Positions 58,285 through 64,000 of a DNA stretch of 64,000 nucleotides are shown piece by piece. Position numbers and translations under genes: made by a program. Origin of the DNA: Paludisphaera rhizosphaerae (GTDB taxonomy: Bacteria; Planctomycetota; Planctomycetia; Isosphaerales; Isosphaeraceae). Under the pieces are notes generated by a model. That model was not told where the DNA came from. It did not search any database and saw only the letters and a list, made by a program, of their open reading frames with translations. How positions within the stretch are numbered: position 1 is the first letter of the stretch; the number at the start of each line of letters is the position of its first letter. The DNA lies in contig NZ_JAALCR010000003.1 of NCBI RefSeq assembly GCF_011065895.1, forward strand, positions 186,001-250,000. Reading direction: 5' to 3'.

Positions 58285-61242
58285 TCAGGCCGCCTGCAAT
58301 GACGTGGGTTTTGCGCGGAAGGACCAGATCAACAAGCCCCCCAGCGCCACGAAGCCGAACGCCGACAGGCCGATACCCAGGCGGAAGGACGCGGGCTCGT
58401 AGCGGAAGGCCAGGCGGTGCGTGCCGGCCGGGAGCGCCACGCCTCGCATGGCGCGGTTGGTCCGGAGGATCTCGGCGGGCCGGCCGTTCACAGTCAGAGT
58501 CCAGCCCGGGTAGTTCATGTCGCCCACCACGACCAACCCCGGGGAGCGCAGGACGGCCGTGAACTCAACCCGCTGCGGCTCGTCGAGCGTCAGGGTCACG
58601 GTCTCCAACGGGTCGGGATCGACGGGCGAGAGGAATGGGTCGAGCTCCCTGGGCCGGTCGGTCTCAACCCAGGCGACGGTATGCGGGTCGCGCACCGGCA
58701 GGCCCGGCAGGTTCCAAAACTCGTCCGCCTGGTAGATCAACTCCTTGACCAGCCGGAAGCGGTCGTTGACCCGCAGGCCCTGAATCGGAGGAACGACGTA
58801 GGCGCGGTGGACGACCCAGGCCCGGGGAAAGGCCTTCTCATTACGGAAGACGTGGAAGTCCTCGGTCTCCTTCCAGCGTTTGCGGCGCTCGTCTCCACCC
58901 GGGCCGTCGAACTCATTGGGCCCGGGATAGATGAGCGTCGACCCGCGGACGACCGATGCGTAGCCGCGCGCCCGGCTATCCCAGCTCAGGTGGCCGGGAA
59001 CGATGAAGTAGCGGGTGTTCCACAGGTCGAACCCCCGCCTGGGGTAATACCAGACCTTCTGCCCCGGCTTCAGGCCGTGAACCCGAAGCGTCTGTTCGCT
59101 GGGCGTAAGCGACCAGGGGAGGAAGAAAAGGCCGTAGTCCATCGGCTCGATCGTGTCGTGGTGGTAGGTCAGGCGGACGCCCAGCGGCAAGTTGTAGTTG
59201 GGCCGCAGCGTGCTTCGCTCCCAGCTAGTGATGCTAGCGAACGAACGAGGCTCGCCGGCGCTGAACCAATTGCTAGGCCACCAGGCTCCGATCCTCCCGA
59301 CCCGGAATGGACCGGGCGAGGGGTTCGCCTGCTCCGCCTCTCGGATGACCTCCAGCGCTTTCGGCGTCCCCTCGAAGGCGTCCTGTGGAACCGTCACGAC
59401 GTGGTACGCGTTCGCCCAGACCAGGTCGAGCATCAAAACCGATACCGCCAGGCCCCCCGCCAGCCTCGGCCGACGCCGGGCGAGGAGAATCAGCCCGCAA
59501 ACGACGACGCCGGCGACGACCCCATGCGTGATCCCGGCGCGGAGGTCCCAGACCGCCCTGGCGACGTTGAGCGGTTCGTCGCTGTTGCGGAGGCTGTCGG
59601 CCAGGGCGTTGAACCGACCAAGCATCGGCCCAGCACCCAGCCATGAGGCCGCCAGGGCGCAGACGCTCACCCCGAGCAAGGCGCCCGCAACGACCCAGGC
59701 CCGGCGCGATCGCTCTTTCGACTCCGTATCCCGCTCCGTCAAGCGATCCCACCCCATCGCCGCCAGCCCCGAAAGCGCCAGCGAGCAGAGCACGAACAGC
59801 TTCGGCGGATACCGGAACGAGCGGAAGCCAGGAAGGAGCGAGGCGAGCAGCCAGTAGACGCCGCCGTCGCCGTCGCGCATGTACCCGTCGGCGCGGACCT
59901 GCCAATTAAAGGGCGGCTCGATCGGCCCGAGCACGGATTCCCACCCCGGCACGAGCCGCGCCCAGAGCAAGGGGCTGCCGAAAGAGCCGAGCGCCGCCAG
60001 GAAGCTGACCACGGCCACGACGCTCAGCCAGGCCCGCCACGGCGGCCCCTTCCGAACCCCGAACGCCGAGAGCGCCAGAACGATCGTCAGCCAGCCCAGG
60101 TACAGCGACGGCATCCAAAGCCGGTTCGCCGGTTTCGGCGGGATCATGTCGAGCCACGACCGATAGCCCCCTTCGAGCGTGCCGAAAGCGTTCGGCCAGA
60201 TCGTGTCGAGCACCTGGAGCGGGTTCGGACTGTAGGCATAGAAGTCGTGGAACCCTTCCGACTCGGCCGCGCGGAAGCTCATGCTCGAATATTCGAGGAC
60301 AGGCAAAAGCTGGGCCCCCGCGAGCGCCAGCCCCAGCACCGAGGCGCCGAGCAGCCCTGCGCTCCTGGTGAGGAACGCCCTCACCGGCGGGCTGGTCCGC
60401 GCCTTGCGAACCAGGAAGACCCCGAGCACTCCCCACAGCGCGCACGCGATGGCCCCGTGCGGCGGCCGGATCGGCGCTGGGTCGCCAATCTTCGCGGTCC
60501 CGATCCAGCGGATCACCCACGCCGCCCAGTACGACACCGCGAGCAAACCGATCAGCACCGCCGCTGCTGCCAACCCCAGCCGCTTGAGGAGCCGGCTGAT
60601 CGTCGCGGGGGGACCTGCCGCCGCCGACAGACCCGCTGCATACCCCCCCGCGCACACCACAACCAGGTAGGCCGCCTCCGGATCGCCGCCGAGCACCTGC
60701 AAGGCCAGCACCAGAGCCAAGGCCGCCAGCGCCGACCTCTGGCCCAGGCGCAGCCAACGATCGGCCGCCAGCAGCCCGAGCGGCAGCCACGCCGCGCCGA
60801 CCAGAAAGATCATGTTGCTCGTCTGAGACAGCAACGGCACGCCGAACCCGTACGCCAGCGAGCCCAGCGCCGATCCGACCGGCGAGATCCGCCATCCTCG
60901 GAGCAGCGCCCACATCGCACCAAAAGCCAGGGCGACGTGGCCGACCACGTACCAGCGCACCGCCCACGCGTGGGGCAGGACGAAGAAGACGAGCTTGCCG
61001 GGATAGAGGACCGCGGCCGTGGGGTTCCCCAGAAGCGGCGTCCCCGCGCTCGCCTCCGGCGCCCAGAGCGGCCAGCGCCCGGCGTCCCACTCCTGCTGCA
61101 CGCGGCGCAGCAAAGGATAGTAAAAATGTCCCGCGTCCTGAAACGCGAGTTGCCGGCCGCGCAACAGGATCGGTTCGAATACCAACAGAAGGGGCACAGC
61201 CAGGCACAAGAGCGCCAGGCCGACCCGCGCCATACGCTTCAT
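58285..61242 (-). CDS. YfhO-family multi-pass membrane glycosyltransferase-like protein
   Basis: 985 residues from ATG 61242. About 12 hydrophobic helices in the first 480 residues and at about residues 545-610, starting with the GT-C-type first loop (ILLRGRQLAFQDAGHFYYPLLRRVQQEWDAGRWPLWAPEASAG). The C-terminal 250 residues are soluble and beta-rich, ending AEILRTNRAMRGVALPAGTHRLAFRYEP, then a last helix. YfhO proteins are implicated in lipoteichoic or polysaccharide glycosylation; the donor here is unknown. Together with the ArnT-like gene at the right edge it suggests lipid-linked glycan modification. Confidence 0.88.
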   Translation of the reverse strand: MKRMARVGLALLCLAVPLLLVFEPILLRGRQLAFQDAGHFYYPLLRRVQQEWDAGRWPLWAPEASAGTPLLGNPTAAVLYPGKLVFFVLPHAWAVRWYVVGHVALAFGAMWALLRGWRISPVGSALGSLAYGFGVPLLSQTSNMIFLVGAAWLPLGLLAADRWLRLGQRSALAALALVLALQVLGGDPEAAYLVVVCAGGYAAGLSAAAGPPATISRLLKRLGLAAAAVLIGLLAVSYWAAWVIRWIGTAKIGDPAPIRPPHGAIACALWGVLGVFLVRKARTSPPVRAFLTRSAGLLGASVLGLALAGAQLLPVLEYSSMSFRAAESEGFHDFYAYSPNPLQVLDTIWPNAFGTLEGGYRSWLDMIPPKPANRLWMPSLYLGWLTIVLALSAFGVRKGPPWRAWLSVVAVVSFLAALGSFGSPLLWARLVPGWESVLGPIEPPFNWQVRADGYMRDGDGGVYWLLASLLPGFRSFRYPPKLFVLCSLALSGLAAMGWDRLTERDTESKERSRRAWVVAGALLGVSVCALAASWLGAGPMLGRFNALADSLRNSDEPLNVARAVWDLRAGITHGVVAGVVVCGLILLARRRPRLAGGLAVSVLMLDLVWANAYHVVTVPQDAFEGTPKALEVIREAEQANPSPGPFRVGRIGAWWPSNWFSAGEPRSFASITSWERSTLRPNYNLPLGVRLTYHHDTIEPMDYGLFFLPWSLTPSEQTLRVHGLKPGQKVWYYPRRGFDLWNTRYFIVPGHLSWDSRARGYASVVRGSTLIYPGPNEFDGPGGDERRKRWKETEDFHVFRNEKAFPRAWVVHRAYVVPPIQGLRVNDRFRLVKELIYQADEFWNLPGLPVRDPHTVAWVETDRPRELDPFLSPVDPDPLETVTLTLDEPQRVEFTAVLRSPGLVVVGDMNYPGWTLTVNGRPAEILRTNRAMRGVALPAGTHRLAFRYEPASFRLGIGLSAFGFVALGGLLIWSFRAKPTSLQAA

Positions 61243-61402
61243 CGCGAGCGATCCAAGGACGCCAGGCAAAGGGAACCCGAGAAGTGGAGCGCGCCTCTTG
61301 GTTCAATTTCCGAAGCGAGCGCGTCCGCGAGACGACCCGCACGAGCCTGCCACGCCGCGCGGACCGAGGTGCGTGCTCTATCTAAGGAGGGAGGATCGAG
61401 AA

Positions 61403-61427
61403 GCCCGTTTCTCTTGAGAAGACGGGC
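61403..61427 (-). terminator. hairpin after the small lipoprotein gene
   Basis: GCCCGTTTCTC (61403-61413) against GAGAA-G-ACGGGC (61416-61427), an 11-bp stem with one bulged G and a 2-base loop, 20 bases beyond the lipoprotein stop. Confidence 0.5.
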
Positions 61428-61446
61428 CCCGGGCCGACTGCCGCGA

Positions 61447-61653
61447 TTACTTGCTCTTGGACTTGGAGGCGGGGGCCGAACTGGCCTCGTTTGACGGGTC
61501 GTAAACGACCTTGCCGTCCTTGTCCTTGACCGGCTCGACCTTGACCTCTTCCTGCACCCCCGAAGGAGCGCCGCCGCAGCCGGACAGGCTCATCACGAGA
61601 CCTGAGACGATTAGCAGGGAGAGCGCGATACGGATCGTTCGCCAAATTGCCAT
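61447..61653 (-). CDS. small lipoprotein
   Basis: 68 residues from ATG 61653. Signal peptide MAIWRTIRIALSLLIVSGLVMSLSGC with a lipobox Cys at about residue 26. The mature part is short and Lys/Glu/Ser-rich (VEPVKDKDGKVVYDP ... SKSKSK). Small lipoproteins of this type are often found directly downstream of a DUF1559 prepilin gene in planctomycetes, as here. Function unknown, but a partner role in the same surface structure is plausible. Confidence 0.82.
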   Translation of the reverse strand: MAIWRTIRIALSLLIVSGLVMSLSGCGGAPSGVQEEVKVEPVKDKDGKVVYDPSNEASSAPASKSKSK

Positions 61654-61798
61654 CTTGCTTGAATCCTTCGGTCTGTCCAGGGATATCTCGACCACGAGAC
61701 CCTACGCCGCCAGGGCGCGCGGCGCGGATGGGCCTTCGGAATGAGTCGACCGCCGCCGCACATTGCAAAGGTGGCCCTGACCGCTCGCCGGGAGCGGC

Positions 61799-61826
61799 GG
61801 CCCGTCCGTCGTGAGCCGGGCGGGCC
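61799..61826 (-). terminator. hairpin after the DUF1559 gene
   Basis: GGCCCGTCCG (61799-61808) pairs with CGGGCGGGCC (61817-61826) through one G-T wobble, with an 8-base loop, 25 bases past the stop. Confidence 0.45.
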
Positions 61827-61850
61827 AGCCGTCGCGGCCGGTTTTCAATT

Positions 61851-62915
61851 TCAGTAGCTGTCTGCGCTGATCACCTCACCACTCGCCCTCGACCCCAGAG
61901 CCCACCAGACGTTCTGGGCGACGCTGTCCTTGGCGAAGCGGACGCTGCCGTCGCTCATGAGCGTGTTCACGCCGCCGGAGTGACGGCTGCGGGCCGTCTT
62001 CAGCCCCGTCACCTGGGCGACGTTGTAGCAACTGGCGTGCTTCGAGTTGGGCGGCAACAGCTCATCAACGTTCGGCCCTTCATTCACCCGACCGGCCGCC
62101 CAGTACTGGCCGCTCGAATTCGCCTGGCTCGCCGTCCCCGCCGCCCGCATCGCGTTGCACGTCGCGATGTACGTGTTCAACGTGGTCAGGCCCGACGGCA
62201 TGACCTGGTCGGCCCCCGACCCGTTGACGTTGGTGCCCGGCCACGCCACGCAAGCGTACGTCTCGGCCCCGTTGACCGTCGCGGTCGTGTTGTCCCCGAT
62301 CAGCTTCTCGCTGAACGCGATCGTGTTGCTCGTCCCGTCGGTGCAATCCCTCAGGCCGTACACGCAGAGGGCCGCGAACATCCCCAGGCCCGCCCCCGAG
62401 GAATTGTTGATCGGCGAGTACGTGTTGAACTGAGCGCCGACGCTCGCCCCGTAGTTCGTCCCCATCTTGAAGGTGCTGCCGCCCGTGTCCGACGGGCACA
62501 GGTACCCCGCCACCGACGAGTTAAAGACCGTCGTGTTCAAGGCCGTAGCTGTCGCCACGGCCCCGACAACCGCCTCGACCTGCATGTTGAACGCGTTGAA
62601 CAGGGCCGATTGCTCCATGTTCGGCAGCACGAACAGGAGCACGCTCGGGCCGTGCCCGACCCCCGTGTCTTGGATCCCCGTCCCGGCGGAGCCCGCCAGC
62701 ATCGGGAACGATTCATAGGACGAGTGGTAGTTGTGCAGCGCCAGCCCGATCTGCTTCAAATTGTTGACGCATTGGCTCCGTCTCGCCGCCTCGCGAGCGG
62801 CCTGCACTGCCGGCAACAACAGCGCGATCAAGACGGCAATGATGGCGATCACCACCAGGAGTTCGATCAGCGTAAACGCGCGCGCAAGGCGCGCACCGCC
62901 CGAAGGACGCATCAT
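61851..62915 (-). CDS. DUF1559 prepilin-like protein
   Basis: 354 residues. Type IV pilin-like N-terminus: [39 protein letters not shown], with the FTLIEL processing site (cleavage after Ala, then Phe+1, Glu+5). The following [24 protein letters not shown] is the DUF1559 signature. The C-terminal part ([32 protein letters not shown]) is the 'H-x9-DG' end of this family. These are abundant in planctomycetes as pseudopilins or surface proteins. AAGGAGA lies 7 bases before the ATG. A small ORF (63041-63127) precedes it on the same strand. Confidence 0.95.
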   Translation of the reverse strand: MMRPSGGARLARAFTLIELLVVIAIIAVLIALLLPAVQAAREAARRSQCVNNLKQIGLALHNYHSSYESFPMLAGSAGTGIQDTGVGHGPSVLLFVLPNMEQSALFNAFNMQVEAVVGAVATATALNTTVFNSSVAGYLCPSDTGGSTFKMGTNYGASVGAQFNTYSPINNSSGAGLGMFAALCVYGLRDCTDGTSNTIAFSEKLIGDNTTATVNGAETYACVAWPGTNVNGSGADQVMPSGLTTLNTYIATCNAMRAAGTASQANSSGQYWAAGRVNEGPNVDELLPPNSKHASCYNVAQVTGLKTARSRHSGGVNTLMSDGSVRFAKDSVAQNVWWALGSRASGEVISADSY

Positions 62916-63298
62916 GAATGGTCTCCTTCACGTAGAGAACCGCGATGTAAGAATGACGGCCGGAAACGGCCTGCGAAACAATGACGACCGGGACAGGAAA
63001 CATTCGCCATGAGCCATTTGCACGACGGCTCGACCTCGTGTTATCGGCGAACCGATCTTGAAACGCAAGAGGCGACGAGAAAAAAACCTCTTAGAAACGT
63101 CAGCATGTTCTTAATGAGGATTTGCATGACCGTCTCCTCTCCATGTCCTACTGAAATGAGCCTGGGTGCGAGGCGTGCCGTGAGGGCGGCGGAGCGCCGG
63201 ACCCGTTGGAGGGAGGGCCGTAGACGGAGCGCCCGGAGGAACCGAAGATAGACGCGGGATCGCAAGCCGCAGCGGGACGCGAAGGGAACAAGCTGCCG
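62916..63298. other. 383-bp divergent intergenic region with small ORF
   Basis: Between the DUF1559 gene (minus) and the ArnT-like gene (plus). It is AT-richer around 63070-63130. A 28-codon frame with a strong ribosome site is annotated separately. I see no further promoter pair. Confidence 0.45.
63041..63127 (-). CDS. possible small ORF upstream of the DUF1559 gene (28 residues)
   Basis: ATG 63127 is preceded by AGAGGAG at 6 bases. It encodes a peptide MQILIKNMLTFLRGFFLVAS... ending VRR, hydrophobic in the middle and positively charged at both ends, like a small membrane or toxic peptide. It lies 125 bases upstream of the DUF1559 start on the same strand. Its codon use is AT-richer than neighbours. 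It could be a leader peptide, a small membrane peptide or chance. Confidence 0.35.
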   Translation of the reverse strand: MQILIKNMLTFLRGFFLVASCVSRSVRR

Positions 63299-64000
63299 AT
63301 GAGTGAGCGCGGTGGAAAGTCGTGGAGAGAGCGGTGGGGGGACCCGATCCTGGGCCTTCTGATCGCCTCGGCCACGCTGGTCTTGCTGATCGCGACGCTG
63401 AACGACTACGGCATGGCGTGGGACGAGGGGTTCACGGTCGAGCGCGAGGAACGCCTGCGGGAATGGTTCGCGAAGGTCGGCGGCGCGGGGTCGTCCGTTC
63501 GCCATGCGCGAGCGATGAGTCTCTCAAAGCTCGAGTCGCGCGGATCGTACCTGGCGAAGGCGGGGGCCTCGGCCTCGTCGCCCTGGAGCCGCGAGTCGTT
63601 GCGGTTCTACTGGCCGTTCGCGCGGGAGGAGCCGAACGGGCACCCTCCTCTCTATGCGCTTCTTGGGCTGGCCGGCTGGGCGGTGAGCCATGACTCTCTG
63701 TCGCCTCCAGGCTCGTACCGGCTTGGACCGGCGGCGCTGTTCGCGGCGACGGTCGGCGTCGTCTATGTCTTCATGGCTCGGCGCTACGGCCGAGTTGCGG
63801 GGCTCATGGCGTCGTTCGGCCTGGTCGCGATGCCCCGGATGTTCGCCCACGCGCACCTGGCCTCGTACGACGTGCCGACACTCTGCTTCTGGTTCCTGGC
63901 CGTGGTCGCATTCCTGAAGGCCGTCGAGCCGTCGCCCGGGAATCGTTGGTGGCTCTGGACGGCGGCCTTCGGCCTCGCCTGGGGCTGCGGGATGGCCACC
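63299..64000 (+). CDS. ArnT-like dolichyl-phosphate-mannose glycosyltransferase, partial (right edge)
   Basis: 234 codons from ATG 63299 with no stop. First helix DPILGLLIASATLVLLIATL, then the GT-C start DYGMAWDEGFTVEREERLREW with the characteristic Asp-Glu of the lipid-sugar-dependent (PMT/ArnT) transferases. More helices follow (LYALLGLAGWAVSH, PAALFAATVGVVYVFMARRYG, ASFGLVAMPRMFAHAHLASYDVPTLCFWFLAVVAFL). Transfers sugar from polyprenyl phosphate to lipid or protein outside the cytoplasm. C-terminus lies beyond the window. Confidence 0.85.
   Translation, partial: MSERGGKSWRERWGDPILGLLIASATLVLLIATLNDYGMAWDEGFTVEREERLREWFAKVGGAGSSVRHARAMSLSKLESRGSYLAKAGASASSPWSRESLRFYWPFAREEPNGHPPLYALLGLAGWAVSHDSLSPPGSYRLGPAALFAATVGVVYVFMARRYGRVAGLMASFGLVAMPRMFAHAHLASYDVPTLCFWFLAVVAFLKAVEPSPGNRWWLWTAAFGLAWGCGMAT

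Noticed and set aside
59906-61342. 478-codon minus-strand frame overlapping the YfhO gene
   Set aside because: Alternative frame of the same strand with Arg/Gly/Ala-rich content and no motifs; the YfhO frame has membrane helices and family ends.

Overview
The window is about 64 kb of GC-rich (roughly two-thirds G+C by eye), densely coding bacterial chromosome. The gene content points to a planctomycete, most likely in or near the Isosphaeraceae. The clues are a DUF1559 prepilin-like protein with a paired small lipoprotein, a multiheme cytochrome fused to TPRs next to an FG-GAP/ASPIC-UnbV protein, a TatC with an enlarged loop, Cys-rich secreted proteins, and a futalosine-type menaquinone gene set. 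The family assignment is inference from gene content. I see no phage, integrase, insertion sequence, CRISPR array, rRNA or replication origin.

Layout. 1-7.7 kb: the partial ABC-2 permease at the left edge, a small secreted protein, a lipoprotein, a five-heme membrane cytochrome with TPRs, and a CRTAC1-like FG-GAP protein whose N-terminus runs through a dispersed repeat. 8-14 kb: two S41 (tail-specific) proteases around a D-2-hydroxyacid dehydrogenase, and a Pro/Ala-rich LysM-like protein. 14-19 kb (minus): a MoxR ATPase / DUF58 / transglutaminase operon. 19-22 kb: a frameshifted glycosyltransferase, then a membrane protein and mannose-6-phosphate isomerase (minus). 22.4-26.8 kb: tatC, a repeat-rich gap, homoserine dehydrogenase, and an ApgM-type protein that may be the homoserine kinase. 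27-33.2 kb (minus): an overlapping operon mqnA-mqnC-ABC ATPase-ABC permease/CPBP protease fusion-amidohydrolase. In it menaquinone synthesis genes flank an ABC exporter. 33-39 kb (minus): a PPOX/HugZ-like protein, a triple-PDZ protein, and a second ABC exporter operon. 39-41.5 kb (minus): glutaminase and a MinD-like ATPase/FHA pair. 42-48.7 kb: a metallophosphoesterase, a macro-domain protein, two methyltransferases, a 1174-residue carboxypeptidase-regulatory-like protein and a 94-residue orphan. 48.9-57.8 kb: tRNA-Val(CAC), xylA, a DJ-1/PfpI protein, an epimerase, a DksA-like zinc finger overlapping lspA, glnA, a stand-alone LigD phosphoesterase domain, a cupin and a Cys-rich secreted protein. 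58-64 kb: a YfhO-type membrane glycosyltransferase, a small lipoprotein, the DUF1559 protein, and the start of an ArnT-like glycosyltransferase cut by the right edge.

The most unusual signals are not genes. First, a 157-158 bp multi-hairpin element is present twice, at 5715-5872 and 26868-27024. Its flanks lie in the same orientation, but the 53-bp interior is inverted between copies. One copy lies inside the 5' end of the CRTAC1-like reading frame. Second, two non-coding islands (23.8-24.1 kb and 56.2-56.6 kb) are seeded with the same 11-base word, CGAACGAA(G/C)CC, on both strands. Long convergent hairpins serve as terminators. Many minus-strand genes overlap by the 4-base ATGA arrangement, indicating translationally coupled operons.
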